A stretch of 64,000 nt of DNA from Linnemannia schmuckeri (lineage: Eukaryota; Mortierellomycota; Mortierellomycetes; Mortierellales; Mortierellaceae): contig JANATG010000005.1 in the NCBI GenBank assembly GCA_029449235.1, positions 558,001-622,000 of the forward strand. The letters run 5' to 3'. Under the pieces are notes generated by a model. It was not told the DNA's origin and made no database searches. It worked only from the letters and a program-made list of their open reading frames with translations. Of this stretch, positions 11,059-21,128 are shown in pieces. Position 1 is the first letter of the stretch, and the number at the start of each line of letters is the position of its first letter. A program made the translations under genes and the position numbers.

Positions 11059-11469
11059 GCCTCCATTTGGTCCTTTGTTGTCAGTAGGAGGAGGAGCGGA
11101 CAGAATGTTGAAAATAATAGCAGGGAGGTGGCCAAGTTTGAGAGAGAAAGACGATAAAAGAAGGTTTGAGTTGTTGAGAGTATTATCGCCCGAGAAGAAA
11201 AAAAAAAATAAAAAAATTGTAAGAGTCAGGAACGAAGATTGGACAAGTTTAAGAAAAAAAAAAAATGGCCCGATATCAGTGCAACTCAAGTGTAATTGTG
11301 ATAAAAATATAGTACTATGTATTACAAGGTGTGTCAATGCTATCGTTTTTCGGTTGGATTAGTGTTCCTATGCTATAATTATTATTGCTGTTGTTGCTAT
11401 TGTTGTTGTGGCTGTGGTGGTGGTGGTGGTGGTGGTGGTGGTGGTGGTGGTGGTCGAAAAGGAGGAAGC
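11059..11469. other. Intergenic spacer between TEN1-like and F-box genes
   Basis: This 411-bp stretch holds the TEN1-like 5' region and the F-box gene 3' region. It contains A-rich tracts (about 11200-11265) and a triplet microsatellite. No gene was seen. Confidence 0.6.
11415..11454. repeat. (GGT)n / (CCA)n microsatellite
   Basis: About 13 perfect TGG units on the + strand lie just beyond the stop codon of the F-box gene, probably in its 3' untranslated region. Confidence 0.9.
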
Positions 11470-14307
11470 TCAAGAACGAGCAGAAGTGGTTGCAGGAGGG
11501 ACAGCTTGAGTGCGAGAGTCCCACATGAAAACAACAGCAGGAGCCCCGGTCGCTGTCCGGTACTGGAACAAACACTTGTCCAACCCCGCCTGTCGGAAAC
11601 ACTCCTGCGCAATCCACTCCTGAGCAGTCTCCAGCGTCAACTTCATAAACAGATACTTCAATCCCGTGCATCGTGCCTTGATCAGGCCCAAGAACGCGGA
11701 ACTTCCCATCGATGCCACTGGTGCCGCTGGTGCATCAAAAGGAGCGTCTTCGGTAGCAGGGGAGGTAGAGGGAGGAGAACCAAAGGGGTAGTACTGCTGG
11801 ACAAAGTTGTGGAACTGTGGGTGGTGGATGACCATGGTGGTTGGCTCCTGGAGGACGAGGTCGACGAGGTGTTTGGACTGAGCGAGGTATAAGAGAAGAG
11901 CATAGTCGGTGATGCCGGGGCAGTACAGCGTCAATCGGCGGAGAGGGATTTGGGACAGGCTTGAGAGGACGGCGTTGGCGTCGGCGAGGTAGCACATTTG
12001 GGTGAACGGCACCGGGACTTCTCCCTCAGGGATGTTGTTGCCTGCTTGCTGTTGTTGTGGTTGAACTTGAGGGACTGCAGCAGCATTAGGAGCTGGAACA
12101 CCACCAAGACCTTGTTGCTGTTGCTGTTGCTGTTGCTGTTGGAGTTGAGCGGGGGTGAGAAAAGTATCGTGACCAAGGACATGCAGTTCTTGCAACTCAC
12201 AGGGTCGATAATGTGCCCACGCCTCCAACATCCCATCCAACGCCAACGAGTTCAAGCAAGACAGCGTCACCGACTTGATGTACCTGCAATGCCCCGCAAA
12301 CGCGGCCATCACATCCGTTAACTCCTGACTCGTCTTGAAATCCAGCCCTTGGAAATCCACCGACAACAACCGACCACTCGACCGACTTGCAAGAGCAACA
12401 AAGGTCTCAAGACCAATCCCCTGACAGGATCGGATCGAAAGACGTTCGAGGGGTTGAATATGTTGGGCAAAGACCAAAAGCTCCGATCCGGTCTTGTTCT
12501 GGTCTGGGTCACAGATCAGACCCATCAAGGCCAGACGCTTGAGGGAGAGGAGCGATCCTGCGAGTATTGAGAGAGGGATGGTCGGTTGGTGCACCGCAGA
12601 AGGTCGTGCTCTGGAAGACAAAGAGGAGGACGGTGATTTATTGTCCATGCAGAGCGTGAGGTCGACGAGCGCATGGCAATGGTGAGCAATGGTGTGGAGA
12701 AGTCGCGGAGAGACCATGTCGCTATAGATAGACGTTGTCTTTTGACGGTGTCGTCTCCTGCTCTGAGAGGGCGAGCGGATTACAGCTGATGAGGACGGCG
12801 ACGACGACGACGAAGAACTGGATGAAGATGAAGAAGACGAAGAAGAGGCGATTGCCATGGCGGCATCCTCCTTGGATAATCCTGCCATCACCAATCTGTC
12901 ATCAAGCGCCGCACTATTCCTTGGATTCAAAGAATCGATCCCTTGGCAGAGATCCAGACTAGCAGGGTCGCCTCCAGCGTGGTTGCTACTGCTTCCAAAG
13001 AACGGATTCGACAGCGCACCAGACTCGACAGAGGTCGATGAAGCAGCGTTGGCAGAGCCAACGACCGTAGCCAGGGGCAGGGAGGAGGCCAGTGACGATC
13101 CAAGAGACATATCGAGCAAGGTCAAAGACTTTATCCGAAGCGCAGCCTTGTTGGTAAACAGCCCTTCTTCCATTGCATAGCCCTCGATACCCATACCGAG
13201 CTGTTGCAAGTGCTGAATCTGTTGCTGCTGTTGGAGGAGTCGCTGCTTTTGGTGTCGTTTGGTGAGGGTAGCAGAAAAGTCGATCGCCTGATAAAACTGC
13301 GTGAGCTCATCAAAGTTGGTCAGGGTCCGTTGTCGCCATAGTATGCGGATGGCCTGGGGGTAGAACGACCGGCAGGTCAAGCACAGGGCCAGTATCGATA
13401 ATAGGTCATTTTGGATATACACCCCCGAAACTCTTTTGCTATTGTTCCGTCTTGTTGTTGTCGCCCCTGAGGTTGCTGTTGTGGTCGGTGGGGGGACTGA
13501 CGTGATTATTGTTTCGTCTTGTTGATGTTGTGTGGGCGTAGATGTGGAGGAAAACGAAGACGATGATGATGACGAAGATGAAGAAGAGGAGGATGGGGGC
13601 GAGGACAACGATAATGGCGACGACGTAGCTGATGTTGTTGATAGATCCTGGATAGAAGACCGATCCTCCAACATACTCGTCGTGGACGATTCCTGCTGGC
13701 TCTGACTTCCTTGTTCTTCTTGTTGTTGTTGGATATGTGCCTGTTGGGATGGTGGTCGTTGTTGCATTTCATTATCGACAGTAGCAACCGCAGACGCAAA
13801 GGAAGGAAGAGGACGATGAACAACCGGTGTAACGTAGACGTAGTGGAAAATCAAGGCTAACACCTCAGGGCAGAGACGAAGAATCGCCGGTCCCTTCTCC
13901 ACCTCCACCTCCTCCACATCCACATCCACATCCATGCTAGAAGACGACAAAATCTCTTGCTCTTTCACTTCCACATCTGCATCCATGCTGTATCGCTCAT
14001 AATCCTCCTGCTTCTGCTCCTGCTCCTGCTCCTGCTGTTGCTGATTCTGCTTTTGGGTAGTCCTGAAGAGCCGTAAGCGTCGTTGTTCGGGTGTGCGGAG
14101 TGAGAGCGTCGTCTGTCCAGAGTGAAATCTTCCCTTCATCATTGGTGCTCCTGGTACTGGTACTGGGACACTTGTTGCTAAAATGGGGACTCTCTCTTGA
14201 CTGCGGATGTGGGGCCGGGACAATGATCTTCTTGCAGCGGCCCTCGAACGATGTGACACAAGACTGTTCTGGTAGGGACCTTTCCTGTGTGACCTGAGAT
14301 CGAGCAT
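11470..14307 (-). CDS. F-box / leucine-rich-repeat protein with split F-box
   Basis: Intronless frame of 945 residues. F-box proteins recruit substrates to SCF ubiquitin ligases through Skp1. The first F-box helix, ILRLCPEVLALIFHYVY (142-158), and the remainder, DLLSILALCLTCRSFYPQAI (301-320) followed by RILWR, are separated by about 135 residues of Gln-, Ser- and Thr-rich sequence including a run of more than ten Ser. C-terminally, irregular LRR-like segments run from about 560 to 930, for example LERLSIRSCQGIGLETF, VTLSCLNSLALDGML and LRRLTLYCPGITDYALL. Further low-complexity runs are poly-Ser at about 490-515 and poly-Gln at about 720-735. The N-terminal 140 residues are Arg/Gln-rich. The substrate is unknown. 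The insertion could partly be an unrecognised in-frame intron, though it has no strong consensus donor. Confidence 0.75.
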   Translation of the reverse strand: MLDLRSHRKGPYQNSLVSHRSRAAARRSLSRPHIRSQERVPILATSVPVPVPGAPMMKGRFHSGQTTLSLRTPEQRRLRLFRTTQKQNQQQQEQEQEQKQEDYERYSMDADVEVKEQEILSSSSMDVDVDVEEVEVEKGPAILRLCPEVLALIFHYVYVTPVVHRPLPSFASAVATVDNEMQQRPPSQQAHIQQQQEEQGSQSQQESSTTSMLEDRSSIQDLSTTSATSSPLSLSSPPSSSSSSSSSSSSSFSSTSTPTQHQQDETIITSVPPPTTTATSGATTTRRNNSKRVSGVYIQNDLLSILALCLTCRSFYPQAIRILWRQRTLTNFDELTQFYQAIDFSATLTKRHQKQRLLQQQQQIQHLQQLGMGIEGYAMEEGLFTNKAALRIKSLTLLDMSLGSSLASSLPLATVVGSANAASSTSVESGALSNPFFGSSSNHAGGDPASLDLCQGIDSLNPRNSAALDDRLVMAGLSKEDAAMAIASSSSSSSSSSSSSSSSPSSSAVIRSPSQSRRRHRQKTTSIYSDMVSPRLLHTIAHHCHALVDLTLCMDNKSPSSSLSSRARPSAVHQPTIPLSILAGSLLSLKRLALMGLICDPDQNKTGSELLVFAQHIQPLERLSIRSCQGIGLETFVALASRSSGRLLSVDFQGLDFKTSQELTDVMAAFAGHCRYIKSVTLSCLNSLALDGMLEAWAHYRPCELQELHVLGHDTFLTPAQLQQQQQQQQQQGLGGVPAPNAAAVPQVQPQQQQAGNNIPEGEVPVPFTQMCYLADANAVLSSLSQIPLRRLTLYCPGITDYALLLYLAQSKHLVDLVLQEPTTMVIHHPQFHNFVQQYYPFGSPPSTSPATEDAPFDAPAAPVASMGSSAFLGLIKARCTGLKYLFMKLTLETAQEWIAQECFRQAGLDKCLFQYRTATGAPAVVFMWDSRTQAVPPATTSARS

Positions 14308-14780
14308 TATTGTTATGTCGGATATTAAGTATTAAAAGTATGAGGAAATTAAAAAAGGTTACAAGTGTAGGGAGAGAGTGAAGAAATAAGGTAACAAACA
14401 AAAGGAGAAGGGAAAGAAAAGAGAATGAATGCGGATCTGGAGATACGGAGAGAAGAGCTATTTGAGAAAAGGTGAAAAGAAAGGAGAAGGGAGGAGAGAG
14501 AGAGGAGGTGAGAAGGAGGGAAGGAGGAAGGAAGGGAGGGGTGAACGAAGGAGGGATGGGGCGTGGAGCCAAACTGGAAGGGAAGGAGAGAGCGAGAAAG
14601 AGTCAGCGAAGGGAGACAAGGAAAGGATGAATGAAGTAATGAAGGTGAAGAAGAAGTGAAGGAAGGGAAGGATAAAGAAAAAATAGAAATGGGCGAAGGA
14701 GGAGATGAGATGAAAGAGAGGTCGACAAAGGAAACAAAAGGAAACGAGGCAGGCACTCTAATGTATGTAAGGCTTGATCA

Positions 14781-14782
<2 letters not shown>

Positions 14783-14820
<38 letters not shown>
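14783..14820. repeat. Poly(A) tract, 38 bp
   Basis: Uninterrupted run of 38 A on the + strand in non-coding DNA, the longest homopolymer in the window. No flanking retroelement or target-site duplication was seen. Confidence 0.9.
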
Positions 14821-14824
<4 letters not shown>

Positions 14825-15865
14825 TTAGTTGCGCTGTAATGTATGTGTGGATCCCTCCCCCAGGATGGTTTGTTGGGCAAGATGAGAATTGAATTGAGAT
14901 TTGTTTGGTTGCATGGGTGGGATGGATCGGATAGGATGGGGTTCAGTAAAGAGAGTAGGCAATAATGATAACATTGACAATGGATGATAGACAATGATGC
15001 ACGGCACGCAATTTAGTTTTGAGGCACGCAGGTGGGGGAATTTGAATGTAACGTGTCTTCTTTGGTTTTTTCTTTCCTTAATTATATACGGTACGATACA
15101 AGAAGCGGGGAAAAAGGGAGGGAAGGAGGGGGATGTGTGGATGAACAAAAGGGGAGAGACGAAAGGAAACAGAAAGTCAAGGCAAATGATGATTGGCAAG
15201 GAGGGATGGACAAGAGGCAGGCAAGGAAGGGAAGAAGGGGAGGTCGTAGGCAAAGAGACAGGCGGACAGGCAGACAGGCAGCACGAGGGGTGAGATAGCT
15301 TAATTGTCAATGTGTGTGTCCTTCTTACCAATGGAAAAGAATCCTGTGGGATGGGGATTCTGAAGTTGATGGTGTTGTATTGTTTTTGGAGGACAAGTGA
15401 GGTGAAGTAGAACAAAAGGGATGATGGGATTAAGGTGTGAAAAAGGAGAAGGAAAAGAGGGGGATAGAAGGTATATTTAAAGTGCAAGAGACAAAAGGGT
15501 AATGGTGGTGTCAATGGGTAGGGTAGATAATAGGCTGAGGGGTTACAGGGATAGGGATGTGTTTAAATAGCGGATGGCGGATATGAAAAGAAATGGTAGG
15601 GTTGTTGTCATCATTATTGTAACAAAAGCATGGTGAGGGGATGGGAGGAGGAGATCATAAGCGGAAAAAAGGGGTCATTCATTCAGGGTTTGAGGATCAT
15701 GAAAAATGTATGTCAAACCCTGATTTGTGTTATTGTTATCGTTAAAAGTGTGGATGTTGTGAATGCGGATGTGGAAGTGTTGGATGGTTGTGTGATCTGT
15801 CGTCAGTCAGTGGGGCGGCATGGTCATGGCCAAGAAGGAGGCGAGAGAAGAAGAAGGAGGATGGT

Positions 15866-15895
15866 GAAGAAGAAGAAGAAGAAGAAGAAGAAGAA
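15866..15895. repeat. (AAG)n microsatellite
   Basis: About ten AAG units in a purine-rich non-coding stretch. The Lys-rich frame through it is not considered a gene. Confidence 0.85.
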
Positions 15896-17007
15896 AGATG
15901 AGTAGTGGCGAGACGAGAGAGAAGATAAGAGGGAGGAGAGGAAAGGGACTTGTCTTGATCAGGTCCAACAATCAGTAATCCTTGTCATCCGTCGCGTGAG
16001 AAACGAATGAATGGGCGAAGTAACAATGTCTAATATAATGGTCAATTTCGAATTAATCAATAATGACCGACCAGCGGCAAAAGTGTGAAAATGTGTGGGG
16101 ACCGGTGCGAGGAGTATGCCATTGACTGCCAAGGTGTGGTAGTGAAATGAAGAGAAGGAGGCAATTGAATGAAAAATTTAATTGGATTGAGGTAATCGAA
16201 CGGTAAGGAAGAAGAGAAGAAGAGCAGGAAAAAGCGGGATGGGGATCGGGATGGTAGTGAGTAATGGCTGTTGTAATCTTTCACTTCTTTGTCAATGACG
16301 AGCCGGGATAAGGATGATCGCGTTGGGCGAAATGAGGTGGATATGGGATTACACAACAACATCACAAAGAGCAAGCAATAAGAGAGCAACGTTTGCGCAA
16401 TTGTGAATTGTAATCTGGATTGTGGATGGGATGGATGTCAATCAAATCAAATGGGAACAACTGTACCTTTCCCCAACTGTCCATGCAAAATGAAATGAAC
16501 GATGGGCTGGGGACACAAAGAGACGGCCTGGGAGTACAGACTAAAAGGAAATGAAAAGCAGCTCACTCTTTGAGAACAACAATCCATCCACTCTATCAAT
16601 CAATAATAAATATGCAGCACACGATGATGGTTTGTTTGCATCGTATCGCCACTTGGCAAAAGAGAAAAAGATGATTCCGGACAACGTGTTAGAAGGAGCG
16701 TTGGCACTTGTGGATAACGGAACCCATGCTCATCGTACAGTGCATGTACGTTGTTGAACTTGTACCTGAATCCTTCTTTTTTTCCTGACGCGCAATTGGT
16801 CCAATTTTTGTGGCAAGCATTCACTTAACTCTCGACCCGACTGACGGACGGACAAATGCATGCCTCGTGTCTATCTTTGGCATCAATGGAAAAGGCAAAG
16901 GGCTGGCTGGCTGTAGTTAATAATTGTCACGTTTTAATATTCAGTTTGCTTTTGTCTGTTTGTCGGTCCCTTGTTCTCTCGCTTGCCGTCTGATTGTGCA
17001 TGCAAGG

Positions 17008-17030
17008 AAAAAAAAAAAAAAAAAAAAAAA
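17008..17030. repeat. Poly(A) tract, 23 bp
   Basis: Uninterrupted A run in intergenic DNA, about 130 bp before the AAAG repeat. Confidence 0.85.
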
Positions 17031-17157
17031 TACAACCTTGTGAACAATTTCATGCACGATGAGCCATCGTCGTACAACACATTCATACAGACTTCTCTTG
17101 TCCCCCCCTCTCTTTCAATTTTTAATTCGCTTCGTCTGTTTTGTTCAACAGAAAGAT

Positions 17158-17160
<3 letters not shown>

Positions 17161-17241
<81 letters not shown>

Positions 17242-17245
17242 AAAA
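17161..17245. repeat. (AAAG)n tetranucleotide repeat
   Basis: About 21 near-perfect AAAG units. Open frames through it on both strands encode only periodic Lys/Glu/Arg or Phe/Leu/Ser and are artefacts. Confidence 0.95.
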
Positions 17246-18551
17246 GAATGCATCGGAAGCAATTAAAGATTTGGACGGACAAACAAGCAGACGGGCAAAT
17301 GACCCTGTGAGCCTTGGCAGACTGGTCTCCCTGGATGATTGCGAGATGGTTGCGAAGAGACCACGTCCATTTGGTACCTAGAAAAAATAGTAATAAAGAA
17401 CAACCAGTCTTGGAACAAATGAAAAACAATGGACAGAGCTTTGTCACAATCCATTTCGACTTTTCTATACGTTATTTTTCCTTTGCGCTGTTAGTTATCC
17501 TTTCCCTGAGCCACACTAAGTCCATCCTTCGAAAAGTACAATCAAGCAAACCAAATGCAACAAGAGAGTGAATCATGATTACCGTTGCGCTGGTCATTCC
17601 TTTTTTTTCATGGGTATTCTTATCTTTTGCTTGGCAAACTGTCGTTTATTATGTGGTTACACAAAGTAAGAAGAGGCACTTCCCCTTTCTAATCTGTTTT
17701 GCTTACCCTCTTTTTGTTTCCCCTTTTTGCCTGTTCTCCCCTTTGCAACACGGCCATATAAGGGATAAATGATAGGGAGGAGAGAGAAAGAGGGGGATCA
17801 AACAATGGTGAGTTCTCCTGCTGATGAACAAGCCCTTCCTTCCCCAGCTGCCTTTTGATTGCACAATTCGCTCCTTCGTAATAACGCACAATTAGGCCAT
17901 CTATCTTTCTTTTTCATCTAACCTTGCAGTGTATGATGGGCTAGTAAAAATATAAGAGATATACGGGCATTTTGTTATCAGAATGGACCTGAATCGTCTG
18001 CCTTATGCTACGCTGCCCAACAAAGATATACATACAACGAACAAGAAGCGATGGATGGTAAATGGAGCTAGGCGGGAGCTAGGCGCGAAAAAACGAGTCT
18101 TGTTTCCATCGTTCACATGACGGAATTCTCTCTTCATTGTTTCTCTAGCCATGTAGTCATGTCTCTCTGTCTTTGGGTCAACTGCCGACCTGGTATCACT
18201 TTATTTGCCACAGTGTATGCCAGACTCCTACAAATCAAATTAGTTAGTCGTCTTTGAAATGGACACACGTACAATCTTCGTGGCCGTCCTGATTGGATCC
18301 CTTATCCAAAAGGAGGACAAATCAAGGAGACATGGATCAAAGAGCCAGTCCCGCACAGACATATCAAAATTTGCGCTTGGGCCACATCCCGCTTGGCACC
18401 CGGCATATCGGTGTGAGTTCCCTTTGGGTTGATACACACACATGCATGCAAATGGGGCTACCATGATACCACTTACCGGGTACTATTTCGCAATGATGTA
18501 AGAAACTAAACTATGCTCCATTATCCTTCTGCACGAACTTGTGTTGCTTCT

Positions 18552-18592
18552 GACCTAGACACTAGGTCGGAAAGGAATGAAAACAGACCTAG
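18552..18592. promoter_or_regulatory. Inverted repeat plus extra half-site upstream of the anillin-like gene
   Basis: GACCTAG-ACA-CTAGGTC is a perfect 7-bp inverted repeat with a 3-bp spacer (18552-18568), and a third GACCTAG lies at 18586-18592. The cluster is about 285-325 bp upstream of the anillin-like start. It has the shape of a dimeric transcription-factor site; the factor is unknown. Confidence 0.35.
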
Positions 18593-18876
18593 TCGCTGTT
18601 CGTGTCGCAAGTGTCCGTTGAGAGATGCATGCGTGTGTTAACGTCTATCCTTTTCTTCTTTTTTCCTGCATTCCTCGTAACCGCCGTTTCTTTTTTCTTT
18701 TCTTTTTATTGTTCTTGCAGATCTCTTCTCTTTCGCTAATCTTTTCGCTGGACCACGCGACAACCACCACCTATCTTTACCCCTCGCCACTCCTCCCTCA
18801 ATACCCCTACCACATACCAAAGGACACCCTAAACAAAAGATCCAAAGCCCACAATCCGACCTGACCCCTCTTCAAT

Positions 18877-21128
18877 ATGCAAAACGACGCGCTCAGAAAG
18901 TTTACAGACGTCTTCTACCCAGGAGGCTTCCTCAACAAGGCCAAAAAGCTCAAAAAAAGCATCACTACGATCTCAGGATCTCAAGTCCACCCCGACAAGA
19001 CATCAATATCTCCCACATCGGATAACAACAGCAATTCATCGTTCTCGGAGGTTGCAAAGTCGGCCCATACGGCTGATAAAGAGAATAAGCATTTCTTTAG
19101 CATTCATACTACAGGAAAGGCACAGTCTGGTACTGTTGCCGGAATGCCGGCGAGTAATACGGGTAGTGTCCTCAAAAGCCCACTTAAAAGCCCGCTCAAA
19201 AGCCCGCTCAAAAGCCCATCCCATACCACCACCAGCAGCAGCAACACCAACAACAGCAACAGAAATGGAGGTAGCAAGAACGCGGGGCTGATTAGCCCAG
19301 GAGCGAACAAGGCCTTTACAAAGGAAGAATTTCCGACTATTCACTACCCGTCCTCGGTCTCGTCATTAGATCAGTTTTCGCCTCAACGACGGGTTTGGTT
19401 GCAGAATTGTCTTTCTCCTAATGGTATTACTGCAACAAGAGAAACGGCGACGACGATGGCGACGACTGTCTTGAATAGCAATGTTCTGAAGTCGGAATCG
19501 GCATGGGACACTGTCCACGACCATCACCTACACCATCAGCAGCAGTTGGTCAAGCAGGCAGCCTATAAAAACCCCAACGAGGCGACTGGACTCTTATTCG
19601 TCAAGCGTAAGTCCCTAAACCAAACTAATGCACGGCTATCAAGTACTTGACCGCTGGAGAAAAACGAGAAGGCATACATTCCGATATACTAAACAACCGG
19701 ATGTTGGTTGGATTTCAAATGTGAAAAAAAGTGATGCAGGTGACAAACAAAGCGACGAGCAAGTTGTTTGATGTGGAATGGAGTCTCCGAGTCGGCAATG
19801 TCGAGCGTAATTCTTACCCCACTCGATCCTTCAAGGATAACCCGGGTAACACTGCCACCATGAACGAGATCTTTCTCTTGTAAGTTCACGTTCTCTTTAT
19901 TCAATGGTTGTGTCAAGTCAAATTAGTTAAAATGAACGAACAATTTGAGTGAACCACTATGATATCTAAATGAGCACGTGCATCCCATCCTTCGTGCCGT
20001 CTTTCCCTCTCCTGCCCACTTCCTGTCCCTAAAATAGCGATGTGAATGAACCATTCCAGCTAGAGATGTCAGTGACAGCAAGCCCAGTCTCGACAAAGTT
20101 CGGCTCTATGGCCGGATTCTCAAACACCCAACCCGCACAACTTGGACATCTCGACTTGAATTTCTGTCTTGATCCTATGGAACGATCGGTCAGAACCTAC
20201 AAGTTGCGTCGCCCCGTTGGAGACGATTCCCATAAGGGAAAGACGGATTGTGAGGTCGTGGTTATGATTGGGTTGCATGTATTGGAGGAACCGGTTGAGG
20301 ACCGGTCTTGGGAGACTGAGGCTCTTTATCAGGGATTCTTGACCGTCATGGCCCGCGGTGGTCGCGTTGCAGTAGGTGCCTTGGTTTTTTTTTTTTTGCC
20401 AACATGTTATTAGATGGTATTGTTTCTTTTCTTTTTTACTAACGATATATTGACATTTGCAAACCTAATGTCGTATAGTCGTGGAAGCGGTATTGGGCGG
20501 TTCTTGAGGGTCGCGCGCTCAAGCTCTACGATGCTGAGTACCAGCTGGTAGGTTGTCTCTTTCAGTCTTATTTCTTCAGCGCAGTCTTAGCAAGCAGACG
20601 ACTTCGCAGTGTCCCTACTCGTCAACCTTTGCACTAACCACCCTTCTTTCGTTTCACCCTCTTCTCACCATATCTATCCAAAAAAAAAAGAAACGAGATG
20701 TAATCGCAGTGATCCCGCTGGCACACGTCTCGCAGGTTCAACGCCCCGACTACGAAAAAGTCGACGTTGGTGCCAACGGCTTCTCTATGACCATCAATCC
20801 CCTCGGCGTCGACCTCAAAACCATCTCCTCATCACTCGACCCCTCAGAACTGGACTATTGCATGTACGCATTCACAGACTCGCCCCACTTCCATGAAGTT
20901 TGGCTTGCACATCTGGAGGAAACAATTGAGAAATACCAGCAGAATATGGTGAAGCGTAAGGAAATGGCGGAGGCGAAAATGAATAGGAGGGCGTTGCGGT
21001 CGTTGTCGAGATATTCTTTTGAGACGAGTGTGTCGAGTGCTCCTGCGACGCCTTCTGGGGATACCTTGGAGGGGGAGGATAGTGAGGAAGCGAAGGAGGA
21101 GTTGATTGATGTCAAGTTTGTCTGGTAG
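18877..21128 (+). CDS. Anillin-like cytokinesis protein (AHD + PH), five exons
   Basis: Exons 18877-19606, 19732-19879, 20038-20371, 20479-20547 and 20691-21128 join in frame to 572 residues. Anillin/Mid1/Mid2/Bud4 proteins scaffold septins and the contractile ring at the division site. The N-terminal 240 residues are Ser/Asn-rich and disordered, with a basic start and three tandem SPLK sites (near 101-116). The anillin homology (C2-like) region starts at GLLFVK (238-243) and runs through SKLFDVEWSLRVGN to LDLNFCLDPMERSVRTY. The PH domain follows: GFLTVMARGGRVASWKRYW, then AVLEGRALKLYDAEY and a C-terminal helix near YAFTDSPHFHEVWLAHL. The exon 2 acceptor used (AAAAAG at 19731) keeps frame with the GTAAGT donor; a CAG acceptor at 19739 would need a weak donor. 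Exon 5 starts after an A-rich AAG acceptor. The protein is short for the family (usually over 900), missing the long N-terminal myosin/actin-binding part. Confidence 0.8.

Larger units (their letters stand above)
14308..18876. other. Gene desert with purine-rich DNA and simple repeats
   Basis: No gene was recognised over 4.5 kb. The first 450 bp are purine-rich on the + strand, so CT-rich in the direction of the divergent F-box gene, as expected for its leader. A poly(A) run (14783-14820), an AAG repeat, a second poly(A) run and a long AAAG repeat follow. From about 18550 a small inverted repeat and, at 18718, a 3' splice-like TTGCAG suggest the upstream region and possible leader intron of the anillin-like gene. 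Confidence 0.55.

Noticed and set aside
14783..14820. Poly(A) tail of a retroposed element
   Set aside because: No coding remnant, SINE-like promoter boxes or target-site duplication were seen next to it.
14349..15514. Frames of 135-229 codons rich in Ser, Pro, Leu and Phe on the minus strand
   Set aside because: They result from pyrimidine-rich leader DNA; composition is non-coding and no motif is visible.
17161..17245. CRISPR or satellite array
   Set aside because: The repeats are 4 bp with no spacers; this is a eukaryotic microsatellite. No spaced direct repeats were found elsewhere.
17059..17447. Lys/Glu/Arg- and Phe/Leu/Ser-periodic frames
   Set aside because: They are translations of the AAAG repeat on either strand.
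19682..19925. 75-codon minus-strand frame across anillin exon 2
   Set aside because: It is antisense to a conserved AHD exon.
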